A stretch of 56,379 nt of DNA from Bacteroidota bacterium (GCA_018267315.1 JAFDYS010000029.1:7759-64137), one strand, 5' to 3'; shown: positions 24,954 to 33,834, counted from the first letter of the stretch. Notes: generated by a model from the sequence alone, not told the origin. Program-made: numbers and translations.

Positions 24954-26093
24954 CTATTCAAGCACGTGAATATTTTTTGCGGAGCAGATGTCTTTCAGCT
25001 TCTTCGGCCACACGGTTACACTCACTTCGCCCAAATGAGCTTTGCGAAGAATGTGCATCACTGTGCGTGACTGACCGATCCCTCCACCGATGCTGAGAGG
25101 CAGTTCATTCCTGATAATGCCGCTATGGTATGGTGTAGAGAGCAGGTTGAGCTGATTCGACATCTCCAATTGCTGCTTCAGTGTTTCAGCATTCACCCTG
25201 ATGCCCATCGAGGAGAGTTCATGCCTTCTCTTCGTTACAAAATTCCAGACGAGGATGTCGCCATTGAGCCCATGCGCCGGCTTCCCTTTCGGTGTGGTGG
25301 TGGGTGTCACCCAGTCATCATAATCTGCTGCGCGCATTTCGTGGGGGTAACCATCTGCCAGCGGCCAACCGATGCCTACGATGAAGACAGCCGGATACTT
25401 CTGCAGGATGGCTGTTTCACGTTGCTTACGCGGCAAGTCAGGAAACATTTCCAGAATTTCTTCCGCATGCAGGAATACAATTTCTTCAGGCAGGTTGGGG
25501 TATTTGGAAGATTTCAGTTGCGGGAATAACTCCTGCGCATAGACTTCGGCATTCTTCATCACCTTCCAGATTTTACGCACTACCTCTTCCAGGAAGTCGA
25601 GGTGGCGGTCCTGTGCCGTGATCGCACGCTCCCAGTCCCACTGATCCACATAGGCGCTGTGATCGTGATCGAGGAAATAATCTTTTCTCACAGCACGCAT
25701 ATCAGTGCAGAGTCCTTCGCCGGGCTTCATGCCAAATTCTTTAAGTGCTACCCTCTTCCACTTCGTGGCCGCCTGAACCACCTGCGCCTCCACCGGATTT
25801 TTGCCATTGTCATTTTTGATGTGGAATGAAACGGGTGTGCGCGATCCGTCGCGGTCGAGCATGTCGTTCACTCCGCTTTCTGCATCTACAATAAGCGGCA
25901 CCTCCACCATCATCAGGTTAAGCTCTTTGCAGAGGTTGGTGCTGATGAAGTGTTTCACTTCATAGATCGCCTTCTGCGTGTCTTTCGGATTTAAGAGTGA
26001 AGTGTAATCTGTGGGAAGAATTCTTTCGATTTCTTCATAGGAGCCAATGCCGGGTCCGGCAAGGTCGGCTCGTTTGTCAGCCGTTGCAATCAT
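24954..26093 (-). CDS. asnA: Aspartate-ammonia ligase (AsnA)
   Basis: 379 residues. It makes asparagine from aspartate, ammonia and ATP in the cytosol, with a class II aminoacyl-tRNA-synthetase-like fold. Diagnostic segments are AATKWKRVALKEFG, SAYVDQWDWERAI, VFIVGIGWPLADGYPHEMRAADYDDW, LNGDILVWN, ELSSMGIRVNAETLKQQL and the ATP site GGGIGQSR. It is longer than the E. coli enzyme (330 residues), with an N-terminal extension of about 35 residues from the ATG at 26093; no alternative start within the conserved core fits. Monocistronic, with a terminator at 24875-24911 and an operator-like motif upstream at 26167. Confidence 0.95.
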   Translation of the reverse strand: MIATADKRADLAGPGIGSYEEIERILPTDYTSLLNPKDTQKAIYEVKHFISTNLCKELNLMMVEVPLIVDAESGVNDMLDRDGSRTPVSFHIKNDNGKNPVEAQVVQAATKWKRVALKEFGMKPGEGLCTDMRAVRKDYFLDHDHSAYVDQWDWERAITAQDRHLDFLEEVVRKIWKVMKNAEVYAQELFPQLKSSKYPNLPEEIVFLHAEEILEMFPDLPRKQRETAILQKYPAVFIVGIGWPLADGYPHEMRAADYDDWVTPTTTPKGKPAHGLNGDILVWNFVTKRRHELSSMGIRVNAETLKQQLEMSNQLNLLSTPYHSGIIRNELPLSIGGGIGQSRTVMHILRKAHLGEVSVTVWPKKLKDICSAKNIHVLE

Positions 26094-26166
26094 GTTTGAA
26101 AGATTTTGGATGGTAATATTCCGCTGCCCCGGTTTTACAGGGTATGATTTCTTTCAGCGTGATGGC

Positions 26167-26178
26167 TGATAAACGTCA
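26167..26178. promoter_or_regulatory. Crp/Fnr-like operator motif (TGATAAACGTCA)
   Basis: A 12-bp TGAT-N4-GTCA motif about 74 bp upstream of the asnA ATG, in the 95-bp gap to the next gene. No TAnnTTTG element was found at the matching distance. Confidence 0.35.
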
Positions 26179-26188
26179 CGAATGTCAA

Positions 26189-26497
26189 TCAGGCGGCCTG
26201 ATGCTGCATCAGATCATCATGTATCCTGCGGGCCGATCTCAGGTATGATAACGGAGTTGCCTTCCTCACAAACCACTCTCCATCCATTAATGCCCTTTGT
26301 GCATCGGACAATGAAGGGTCCCTTCTTGCGAGAAGGTAACCTTCCTGCATGTACCGGAAAATGTCTTTGAGAGGAATAAGCCCGACCAGAGGATCGAGGC
26401 ACTCGTAGAACCCATAGATATCCAAATCTACGAGGGCGAGTACGCAGCCTTTTGCCGCCTGAATGAGTTGGATTTCGTTTTCATTGAACTTGCTCAT
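26189..26497 (-). CDS. Hypothetical small protein
   Basis: 102 residues from the ATG at 26497 (an upstream ATG at 26530 would add 11 hydrophobic residues). Sequence is helical: FNENEIQLIQAAKGCVLALVDLDIYGFYECLDPLVGLIP, then YMQEGYLLARRDPSLSDAQRALMDGEWF. No motif or family was recognised, and there is no signal peptide. Codon use looks like neighbouring genes, which supports it being real. Confidence 0.45.
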   Translation of the reverse strand: MSKFNENEIQLIQAAKGCVLALVDLDIYGFYECLDPLVGLIPLKDIFRYMQEGYLLARRDPSLSDAQRALMDGEWFVRKATPLSYLRSARRIHDDLMQHQAA

Positions 26498-26610
26498 TCC
26501 TATTATAATGACAGGAGAAATTTCTTTCACGTTGCACCCGATGCAAAAAAATTCGGGAATCTCCCGCCTAATAAAAAATGAATTTATAAGTCGTTCAGGA
26601 AGGCCTCAAT

Positions 26611-27015
26611 CTACAGGGGCTCATTAACCGTTTCTGTAATCCCTGAATCTTTCTTCATCAGTTTATGGAAGAAAATATACGAGCAGCTACCGAGCCCGAT
26701 GGGCACGAGCATAACAAGCATTCCCGCATTCAATCCTCCGGCAGCGATAACGGAATATATAGCGCCAAAAAGGTCGAAAGCGAAACCCGCATAAACCCAT
26801 TCTTTGATACGCGGAAAACCCGGAATGAGCAGGGCAACCACGCCGAGCATTTTTGCGGCTCCCAGAAATTGAGTGAAGTAATTCGGGAAGCCAAGAAACT
26901 GATTCATAAACTGCACGGCTTGCTCATTCAACATCAGGTCTGGTATTGACGACCAGGTCATGAAAGCCGCGAACAGCAGGGTGGAAACCCAATAAATTAT
27001 TTTGGTTCTTTTCAT
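26611..27015 (-). CDS. DoxX-like membrane protein
   Basis: 134 residues with four spans: IIYWVSTLLFAAFMTWSSIP, an amphipathic loop with FMNQFLGFPNYFTQFLGAAKMLGVVALLIPGFPRIKEW, then AGFAFDLFGAIYSVIAAGG and MLVMLVPIGLGSCSYIFF. The loop pattern (L-G-x-P-x-Y-...-L-G-x-x-K-x-L-G) is that of DoxX_2 proteins. Family members are linked to quinone or respiratory functions, but the role is unclear. An exact -7-type TAACTTTG lies at 27078-27071 on this strand, without a clear -33. Confidence 0.8.
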   Translation of the reverse strand: MKRTKIIYWVSTLLFAAFMTWSSIPDLMLNEQAVQFMNQFLGFPNYFTQFLGAAKMLGVVALLIPGFPRIKEWVYAGFAFDLFGAIYSVIAAGGLNAGMLVMLVPIGLGSCSYIFFHKLMKKDSGITETVNEPL

Positions 27016-27070
27016 AGGAGGAAGAAATGAAAACCTGTAACTGAATAATTGAATGCGTGAATCAAACTTT

Positions 27071-27078
27071 CAAAGTTA
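27071..27078 (-). promoter_or_regulatory. -7-type element (TAACTTTG) upstream of the DoxX-like gene
   Basis: Exact TAnnTTTG on the minus strand, 56 bp before the ATG at 27015. No TTG at 17-23 bp upstream was found, so only half of the consensus is supported. Confidence 0.25.
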
Positions 27079-27199
27079 ATTGAATTACATTCTGAAGCTT
27101 CTAATGCTGCGGCCGAAAACTGATCACCGTAGATAGAAACAGAGAATAAGTTGCAAACATTTCCGTCCTTTACCAGTGATCAACCCATCGCCCGTAACT

Positions 27200-28309
27200 A
27201 TGATCAGACTGTTCGCACTTTTAACACTGTCCGTTTTATGCAAGTGTGTGAACACATTTGCGCAATGCACGCCTTCGGTTCCTTCAAACGCTGTAGTCGT
27301 GAACAGCACCACAACCATCAACGGAGGATTTGATCCAGTCTGGGTCTGCAGCGGCGACACCTTGCACTCCGATGGCGGCTTCCATAACGTATTCCTTGAA
27401 CCCGGATCGCTGATGACGACCGACGGCGGTATTGATACGATTTATGTGAAAGAGGGCGCCACCTTCATCATGGGCGGTGGCATTCATGTGATCTTTTACG
27501 TTTCGCTCTCCGATCTCGACATCAACGGCGGTATTCCCTATCAATATTCCTGTGCCTCGCTCACATATGATTACACCCATGCACCTGTGAATGGTTGCGC
27601 GTTGCTGCCCGTCGCGGCATTCTCGGCGAGCGATTCAACCATCTGTACCAAAACCTGCATCAGTTTCCAGAGTGCCAGTGTGAGCGCCGTTACGTGGCAA
27701 TGGCTATTTGAGGGAGCAAGTCCTTCATCGAGTACCGAAGAAAATCCTGAAAACATCTGTTACAATACCCCCGGCGTTTATGATGTTACTCTCATAGTGA
27801 GCAGCGGCAATGCGAATGACACCCTTATGCTGACTGATTTTATTACGGTGTTTCCTGAAACGCCGGTGCCTGTTTTAACACAAAGCAACGATACGCTGTT
27901 TTCATCGCAGGGTTATCTCACGTATCAGTGGTATGTAGGCGACACGCTGCCGATTGCCGGGGCCACCAATTATTTTTATGTGGCTGACTCCAGCGGATCT
28001 TTTACGATCGTGGTGACTGACAGCAACGGCTGTCAGTCGTCTGCATTGATCAATGCGGTGATCACCGGATTACCCAATCTGAGTGCCTCATCGGCGGCAC
28101 TCATGGTTTATCCCAATCCCGCTTCAACAACGATTACCATTTCCTCAACCGATGGTGAGAGGTTGTATTTCTGTGACCTCACCGGACATCTGTTGCTCAC
28201 GGTGAAGGCATCATCTTCACGCCAAACCGATGTAAACATTTCTTCCCTGCCTCAGGTGTTTTTGATCAGGACGGATAAGGGGGAAGTAATGAAGGTGGTG
28301 AGGGAGTAA
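27200..28309 (+). CDS. Secreted PKD-domain protein with T9SS sorting domain
   Basis: 369 residues from the ATG at 27200, giving a signal peptide ending CVNTFAQ. Residues ~25-120 carry short repeats of the type hypergly-INGGF, SDGGF, TTDGGI, MGGGI, INGGI, likely strands of a small beta-solenoid. A PKD-like domain follows (~130-215, DSTICTKTCISFQSASVSAVTWQWLF). A second Ig-like part lies at ~220-285. The C-terminus VYPNPASTTITI...GEVMKVVRE is a type A T9SS sorting domain, so the protein is exported through the outer membrane. Binding or adhesion is likely; no catalytic motif seen. Confidence 0.85.
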   Translation: MIRLFALLTLSVLCKCVNTFAQCTPSVPSNAVVVNSTTTINGGFDPVWVCSGDTLHSDGGFHNVFLEPGSLMTTDGGIDTIYVKEGATFIMGGGIHVIFYVSLSDLDINGGIPYQYSCASLTYDYTHAPVNGCALLPVAAFSASDSTICTKTCISFQSASVSAVTWQWLFEGASPSSSTEENPENICYNTPGVYDVTLIVSSGNANDTLMLTDFITVFPETPVPVLTQSNDTLFSSQGYLTYQWYVGDTLPIAGATNYFYVADSSGSFTIVVTDSNGCQSSALINAVITGLPNLSASSAALMVYPNPASTTITISSTDGERLYFCDLTGHLLLTVKASSSRQTDVNISSLPQVFLIRTDKGEVMKVVRE

Positions 28310-28612
28310 GGGGAAAGAAATTTTGGGTAATTCCAAACTAGGTGATAGGCAATTCAATCTCAAATGAAGAAGGAATGATTTATTGTCAATAAAATTCATC
28401 CTCTTGCCACGCAGATGGATTGTTTATGATGTATTCAGAAATACGCCGGTATGATTCTTCATCGCGAATGATGCGATCGTGAAATGAACGTTGCCATTCA
28501 AATTCATGAAACCCAGCCAGATGAATTTGTTTCGATGTGGTGGTTTTGTATGCGCCCATCAATTCCGATAATGATTTGATTTTTATTTCCGGATTGGATG
28601 ATGGTTGCCGTT

Positions 28613-28655
28613 GTAGGGACAGGTCGCGACCTGTCCCTACGTCGCGACCCGTCCC
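28613..28655. repeat. Perfect 28-bp palindrome plus a half copy, inside the transposase gene
   Basis: 28613-28640 reads GTAGGGACAGGTCG followed by its exact reverse complement. It is directly followed at 28641-28655 by a diverged half copy (GTCGCGACCCGTCCC). The unit lies within the transposase coding sequence and is translated in frame. Confidence 0.9.
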
Positions 28656-28842
28656 TTCAATGTGCGTATCACCATGCGGGGCCAATATATTTTCCCGGTT
28701 AATTTCAATGATGCCATGAATATGATTCGGCATCACAACAAATTCATGCAACACCACGTACGGATATTGTTGTGCCAACCAATACCATTGATCGTTTGCA
28801 ATTCGCCCGTATTGGTTTAAAATCATTTTTGATTCCGATTGC

Positions 28843-28866
28843 AGGGACAGGTCGCGACCTGTCCCT
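28843..28866. repeat. Second palindrome copy inside the transposase gene
   Basis: 24 bp, AGGGACAGGTCG followed by its exact reverse complement, sharing the 22-bp core with 28613-28640. It is also in frame, adding VGTGRDLSLQ near residue 30 of the transposase. Confidence 0.9.
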
Positions 28867-29126
28867 ACCGTTTCGATTTTGCCAAAACAACACACCCGAT
28901 CCTTTACACACGATGTAATGAAATACAGATTATCACGGGAATAATTGTATCCGGCTAATCGGTTGGGTTTTCTATGAAACATGAATTTGCCTTCAAATAT
29001 TTTATTCAATTTCATCTATTCAGCACAATCAATACTGAACGGTTGACTTCTCCATGCCAGCTGCACCGGCGAAACATTTGCACCATTCCTCAAGTACGTC
29101 TGATAAGCTCAGCCCATCTTCCATTC

Positions 29127-29150
29127 ACTGACTATAAGACTGACTATAAG
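29127..29150 (+). repeat. Tandem 12-bp direct repeat
   Basis: ACTGACTATAAG occurs twice head to tail in the 254-bp gap between the transposase gene and the large barrel gene. It could be a regulatory site or a slippage product. Nothing else was recognised in the gap. Confidence 0.6.
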
Positions 29151-29236
29151 GTTGGGGTCTTCTTGAAAAGATTGTCGCATTTTCCCATCATGAATGAATG
29201 TTAAAAGACAAGAGGAATGTCTTCAACTGTAATTCT

Positions 29237-31891
29237 TCAAAACCACCACCCCAACTTAATATTCAACAGCCCGGCGGTTTCATCTTTGGAGAAGGTGTAG
29301 GTGGCAGAGAGTACGGCAATGCCAAACGGGTTGAGGTAGATGCCGCCGCCGTAACCGGTGTGCCATACACTGGATGAATCATCCTGCACCCACACGCGGC
29401 CATTATCCAACAAACCGATAATTCCGAAGTCAGCAGGAAAGATGTAAGCATTGAAATGAAAGAGCCGCAGCCGCGCTTCGAGGTTGTTGTAAAATGAACT
29501 TTTGCCGGTATAACGCTCGCCAAGGAATCCACGCACATTTTCATTGGATCTGCCGCCAATCACATTACCCTGGTAAAACTGGAAATCGCGCTCCGTGAAA
29601 TCGCCCGTGTTGTACCCGCCGCCTAAGCGGGTAGCGAGCGTGAGCCACGGTTGCTTTGAACGCACGCCGTAGAAGTGATAGTAGAGCGAAACATAACCGC
29701 GGACGAATCCGAAACTGGCAAATGTATCAGCCACCTGCGTGAGGTACCCGGCGTTCACGAGGAAGCGCACCTCGAAATTCGGCATGCTGTCCACTACAAA
29801 CGGATCGTAAGTGAACTGGGTGTTGCCACCGAGAAAATGTTTGGCATTGAGATCAGAAGGACGCAGATCAGGGTAGGTTGCAAAGAACGCATCACTGCTG
29901 TCTTCCTTCACATTACCATACTGATAAATCGGACCGAAAAGAAAGCGCACTTTATTCTCATCTCCTGCTTCGAGCGCGGGAAAAAGCAATGCCTGATTGA
30001 TGTGCAGCCGGTAGTAGGATTTTTCGTCTGAAAGTTTAACCGATTCATTGCCATAACCAAAAAAGTTGTTGCGGTAATTGGGCGCCTGTATGCGGGCCTG
30101 CATGTTGAAATCAAGTTTGCCGATTACGTCAGTAAAATCACCGCTGTATAAAAAATTAAATGCCCCGGTTTTAAGAGCAATGTCAAAGCTGACAGTTTGC
30201 TTCGATGCATAGGGAGCGGTGTTGTAACAACTGCCGGTGAGGCACGGCGCTTTCTTAAAACCATTGGTGATGCGCGTTACACCCGCGCCGATAAACACAC
30301 CGTCATCGGGGTTGTAACCAAACAGCGGGAAAAAGAAATTCGAATTGTACTCAAAGCTTTTGGTTGAATACATATTGAGCAGTGTGTCATCCGATGTTTT
30401 GTTCTTCGCTTCGCTACCAAGACTGAGAAAGTTTCCCTCCCTTGAATCAAACACTTTTGTGCTCCTGCACATCCCTCCCACCTTCGACAAATCAGCAATC
30501 GTGTCGTTCCCTTCACCGCCAATGATGCGGATGACCGAGTTGGAACCCGATTTGCCTTCCACATGAAAAATATCATTGCCATCAAGTCCGTAGAGCTGAA
30601 TTTTTTTCGTCTCTAACCCTGTGAAGAGGCGGTGGTAATATGCTCTTCCTTTTTGCCCGTTCTTAAATTGATAGACGGTGATGTCAGTGGCATTCGGCTC
30701 TTCGCGTTTCACTTCAAAGTAATCCTGCTTGTTGGTGCCGACGATGGTTACATTTTTTGCAAGGAAACTGTAGAACTTGTCTGCTATGAGCGGAAGATTG
30801 TTTCGCCGCTCTTTGATCACAGGAAGAATCTCCGGCGCACTCAGTTTATACACCGTATCGGGCCAGGCACGGAATGCCGATTCAATTTCCTGATCACTCA
30901 CTGCCGACATCAGACTATCTGCTGCTGCATGCCAATCATCACGGGTCATGCGGGTGAGAAAGTTGTGATCGAAATACCGTGCACCCTGGTTGAACCACTT
31001 CACACTTACCGGCATGGGTTTGTATCGCTGCATTTTTCGCGTAGTGGCCACATTCATACTGGCGAACGTGGGCAGTATGCCATCGAAGTTGAAGAAGGCC
31101 TGATCACGGTCGCGCGGTATGGGGCGAAACATCTTGGTGCCGTCATCAAGGTTAAACTGTGCCCATTGCCATTGATCCTCGTGCCGGTCCCAGTCGCCGA
31201 TCATCATGTCAAACAGCCGGGAGCGTAAGACAAATTTTTCATCCACCCGGTTATCGGCATTCTTATGCAGCGCATCGTACACATCCCAGGTGTCTTTCAC
31301 CTTGGTAAATCCGCTGAGTCCTTCTTCCACCGATGCGCTGTTCAGCTTTCTTTCTTCAAACAACACCACTTCATTTTTGAACACCTCGCGATGCACACCC
31401 AACCGCGGATCATCCGGCACATAGAACACCTGCGGATTGGAATGATAGACGCCTGCGGCTTTCGCCAGGCCGGGAACCACCATGAAGCCGTAAGGATGTG
31501 ATGCGGAAATCTGATCCTGCACCAAATCGGTTACGATGGTATTGCGGAAAGCGGCATCCACTGTTTTCGACGGATCCTTATCAATGGTGCGGATCACGTA
31601 CTCGCTGCTGTCGGGTGCCATCAGCCGCAGTGACTTGGTCTGGAATCCTCCGCCCCGCCGGCCGGGAGTGAGTCCGCCGTACAGGTGTTCCAGATCAAGG
31701 TACTTCATGCTGATCGGCGCTGACCACACTTCACGATAGTGATTGCCGAGCAGTAACCGACCCACCGCTTCAGCCCCGTATTTGTAACTCGCCGGACGGG
31801 TAATGATACTGTCAGAGTAATTGACCGATTGCGATGTGGCCCAAAGCGGAATAAGAAGCACCCAAAGTGTACGCGGGATCAAATGCTTCAT
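29237..31891 (-). CDS. Outer-membrane barrel protein with kinase-like N-terminal region
   Basis: 884 residues from the ATG at 31891, which gives a signal peptide ending ATSQ. Residues ~60-400 are a soluble region with a pattern like atypical (Fam20/HipA/CotH-type) kinases: a Gly-rich GGLTPGRRGGGFQTKSLRL, EYVIRTIDKDPSK, MIGDWDRHEDQWQWA (~230-244) and IPRDRDQAFF (~259-268), like catalytic DRH and metal-binding Asp motifs. Residues ~480-884 form an Omp85/surface-antigen-like barrel (YYRLHINQALLFP, GGRSNENVRGFLGERYTG, YGGGIYLNPFGIAVLSATY). The kinase reading is inference; the annotation BamA/TamA-type protein is safe. Confidence 0.75.
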   Translation of the reverse strand: MKHLIPRTLWVLLIPLWATSQSVNYSDSIITRPASYKYGAEAVGRLLLGNHYREVWSAPISMKYLDLEHLYGGLTPGRRGGGFQTKSLRLMAPDSSEYVIRTIDKDPSKTVDAAFRNTIVTDLVQDQISASHPYGFMVVPGLAKAAGVYHSNPQVFYVPDDPRLGVHREVFKNEVVLFEERKLNSASVEEGLSGFTKVKDTWDVYDALHKNADNRVDEKFVLRSRLFDMMIGDWDRHEDQWQWAQFNLDDGTKMFRPIPRDRDQAFFNFDGILPTFASMNVATTRKMQRYKPMPVSVKWFNQGARYFDHNFLTRMTRDDWHAAADSLMSAVSDQEIESAFRAWPDTVYKLSAPEILPVIKERRNNLPLIADKFYSFLAKNVTIVGTNKQDYFEVKREEPNATDITVYQFKNGQKGRAYYHRLFTGLETKKIQLYGLDGNDIFHVEGKSGSNSVIRIIGGEGNDTIADLSKVGGMCRSTKVFDSREGNFLSLGSEAKNKTSDDTLLNMYSTKSFEYNSNFFFPLFGYNPDDGVFIGAGVTRITNGFKKAPCLTGSCYNTAPYASKQTVSFDIALKTGAFNFLYSGDFTDVIGKLDFNMQARIQAPNYRNNFFGYGNESVKLSDEKSYYRLHINQALLFPALEAGDENKVRFLFGPIYQYGNVKEDSSDAFFATYPDLRPSDLNAKHFLGGNTQFTYDPFVVDSMPNFEVRFLVNAGYLTQVADTFASFGFVRGYVSLYYHFYGVRSKQPWLTLATRLGGGYNTGDFTERDFQFYQGNVIGGRSNENVRGFLGERYTGKSSFYNNLEARLRLFHFNAYIFPADFGIIGLLDNGRVWVQDDSSSVWHTGYGGGIYLNPFGIAVLSATYTFSKDETAGLLNIKLGWWF

Positions 31892-31964
31892 AGCGGAGGA
31901 TTTAGTATGGGAAAGATAACGAAATACAGATGAAACGGAATGCATTTCTCATTTCATCCATTCA

Positions 31965-32915
31965 TCACTTCGCGGCTGTGTATTGGAAATAAAGGATGTT
32001 GCCCTTTCCGTTCCGTCCTTCATCACTGATATACATATCGCCATTCTCCGTAAAACAAAGCCCTTCGGGTTGTTTGAAGATTTCAGGATTCAGGGAACGG
32101 ATGTAAAGGATTTCTCCTTTGCGGTTCAGCACCACCATGAGTTTTCCCACGGTGGAGATGATATAGATTTCATCGGTGACCGGGTGAATAGCCACTTCCG
32201 AGGGTTGAAATGTGAGATCGCCTTTTTGGGGATCGAAGAAACTTTGCACATCCTGTACGATTAGTTTTTGCTTGTCGTGCTCCAGCAGAAAATTCTTCAG
32301 CGCTTCCAGGCGGATCACATACACCGGATCGGGATTCAGTTGCATGTGCTTCAAGTCGAAGGAATAAATAGTGCGCACGCCTTTCATTTCCTTGCCCGGA
32401 TCTTTTTTGCAGGCAATAAGCAGGCGCTGGTACTTCGGATCATAACATAATCCTTCCGTGTCATTACTCTCATTCAACGGCGTTTTGTATTGATGCGCCT
32501 TTTGATCCTTGGAATCAAAACCGGTGATCTGGTGCAGGTTGCCATTGCTGCTGAGCACGTAGATGGTATCGTTCACATTGGTGATGCCTTCATAGTCGCC
32601 CTTCTTCCCGAAATCGACGCCTTGCTTCAACTCACTTTTCTTCACGTCATAGATGTACACCTTCCCTTGTTCATCATTCACGCACACCAGTTTGCTTTTG
32701 CGGTAAATATCAATGCCTGAAATTTCAGTGAGTTCACGGGGCTGCTTGAATTTCTCTGATGGATGACTGAGGTCGTAGGGAAAAGAAGATTCCGTAGAAG
32801 CAACTTCCTGGGACGTCTGTTTCGCCGGGGGAATGGAATCTGATTGGGAGGAAGATAAATTTCGGCTTGTGCAACTCAGTAATAACGTAATGATGATGAA
32901 CCATTGGACTTTCAT
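31965..32915 (-). CDS. SdiA-regulated-like lipoprotein (beta-propeller)
   Basis: 316 residues, lipoprotein signal ending LLLSC (Cys15). The mature part has a Ser/Gln-rich linker (~20-45) and then propeller-type blades: LTEISGIDIYRKSKLVCVNDEQGKVYIYD, DYEGITNVNDTIYVLSSNGNLHQI, DTEGLCYDPKYQRLLIACK, and QPEGLCFTENGDMYISDEGR. The E-G-L/I and D-E-G motifs match the SdiA-regulated/phytase-like family, which may hydrolyse phosphates or bind ligands. Placed 74 bp from the barrel-kinase-like gene on the same strand; the two may form a unit. Confidence 0.75.
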   Translation of the reverse strand: MKVQWFIIITLLLSCTSRNLSSSQSDSIPPAKQTSQEVASTESSFPYDLSHPSEKFKQPRELTEISGIDIYRKSKLVCVNDEQGKVYIYDVKKSELKQGVDFGKKGDYEGITNVNDTIYVLSSNGNLHQITGFDSKDQKAHQYKTPLNESNDTEGLCYDPKYQRLLIACKKDPGKEMKGVRTIYSFDLKHMQLNPDPVYVIRLEALKNFLLEHDKQKLIVQDVQSFFDPQKGDLTFQPSEVAIHPVTDEIYIISTVGKLMVVLNRKGEILYIRSLNPEIFKQPEGLCFTENGDMYISDEGRNGKGNILYFQYTAAK

Positions 32916-33213
32916 CGATTCACTCTTTTAAAGCAAAGTAAGCAAAACCTAAGCGAAGAATTCCTGCAAGCGCGAACGGTATGGTAGCAAACTTTGATTG
33001 CATACTATTCTTTTTGATGAAGTGGTTGCAAAAGTTGATCGATTCAGGCAAGTCACAGGCCTAATGGTAAGCGAAGCAATATATATCCAGAACGAAATTG
33101 AACCGGAACATGATTACCAACCGCGCAATGGTGCGTGCATTTAGCGGCGATGATTACACAAAAATCCCTACCTTACCGTTTTAACAATTTTGTTTAACCG
33201 TAAAACCTCCCCC
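32916..33213. other. Intergenic region without recognised genes
   Basis: 298 bp between the divergent lipoprotein gene (ATG 32915) and the membrane-anchored protein gene (ATG 33214). An imperfect dyad TTAACA-ATTT-TGTTTAA at about 33181-33196 lies 18 bp before the ATG and may be regulatory. Nothing else was recognised. Confidence 0.4.
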
Positions 33214-33834
33214 ATGCAAAACAAGATTATCCTTGGCATTCTTTTGCTTCTCGCAGTGATTAACATAATCGTATTCTTTCAAATCAAGAGCATGCTTTCC
33301 ATATCTAAAAGCGAACCAAGCGCAGCGGCGGCAGCCGCAGCTGCTCGCTGTCCTGCCGATCCAATTTCAGAGTGCTATGATCCATACAGATTTCCGGGCA
33401 CCGTTCACCAGGGTAACACGTGGGTCATTGAAGATATGACGAGGAAAAAGTATTCTGACGACTTCTATGATAAATTCAAGACAAATGCTCGCGCCGTTTT
33501 TGTAAGCAAGAAGGTGCTGAACAAAATATTTGCTGACGATAAAACCGCTACCGGAATCATTTGCACTTTTGCATATGAAGATGGCCGTGTTGGTTTAGTG
33601 GTGCAATCAGGGTTAAGTGATTCCACCGAGATCGCACCAATGCCTACGTCGTTTAATGATAAAGTGATGAATTCCCTTGTTGAAATTCTTGGCGTGAGCG
33701 TGGCAAAGGCCGGCACCGTTGGCACATCACAAATCTTCTATTCAAAAATTTATTGCCCGCCTCAATGTCCGTCTTCTGACTCGACCGCGGTGGACAGTAC
33801 TCGTAAATCATTGCATAAGAAGACTGCGAAGTGA
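33214..33834 (+). CDS. Membrane-anchored protein of unknown function
   Basis: 206 residues from the ATG at 33214 (an upstream TTG at 33190 is less likely). One N-terminal span (IILGILLLLAVINIIVFFQI) anchors it. A run of eight Ala follows (~32-39), then a domain with Cys pairs (RCPADPISEC, KIYCPPQCPSSD) and a globular core (SDDFYDKFKTNARAVFVSKKVL). No family recognised. It precedes the sensor-kinase operon by about 78 bp and could be its first gene. Confidence 0.55.
   Translation: MQNKIILGILLLLAVINIIVFFQIKSMLSISKSEPSAAAAAAAARCPADPISECYDPYRFPGTVHQGNTWVIEDMTRKKYSDDFYDKFKTNARAVFVSKKVLNKIFADDKTATGIICTFAYEDGRVGLVVQSGLSDSTEIAPMPTSFNDKVMNSLVEILGVSVAKAGTVGTSQIFYSKIYCPPQCPSSDSTAVDSTRKSLHKKTAK

Larger units (their letters stand above)
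28386..28982 (-). mobile_element. REP-associated Y1 transposase (RAYT-like) gene
   Basis: 198 residues from the ATG at 28982. Family pattern: NRLAGYNYSRDNLYFITSCV at the start, VVMPNHIHGIIEI with the HUH metal-binding pair, and YRRISEYIINNPSAW with the catalytic Tyr. These single-strand endonucleases move REP-like hairpins. Two insertions of the peptide GTGRDLSLQ, at about residues 29-37 and 110-120, are encoded by perfect DNA palindromes that keep the frame. The catalytic residues are intact, so it may be active. Confidence 0.88.

Noticed and set aside
24728..24961. 77-codon minus-strand open frame after asnA
   Set aside because: It spans the asnA terminator hairpin and has no recognisable domain, signal or conserved pattern.
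28613..28866. Possible CRISPR-like repeats in the transposase gene
   Set aside because: The copies are palindromes at irregular spacing inside a coding frame, not regularly spaced repeats with unique spacers; no cas genes are near.
33306..33350. Run of eight alanine codons in the membrane-anchored protein
   Set aside because: Flexible linker or repeat slippage is a sufficient explanation; no functional signal was seen.
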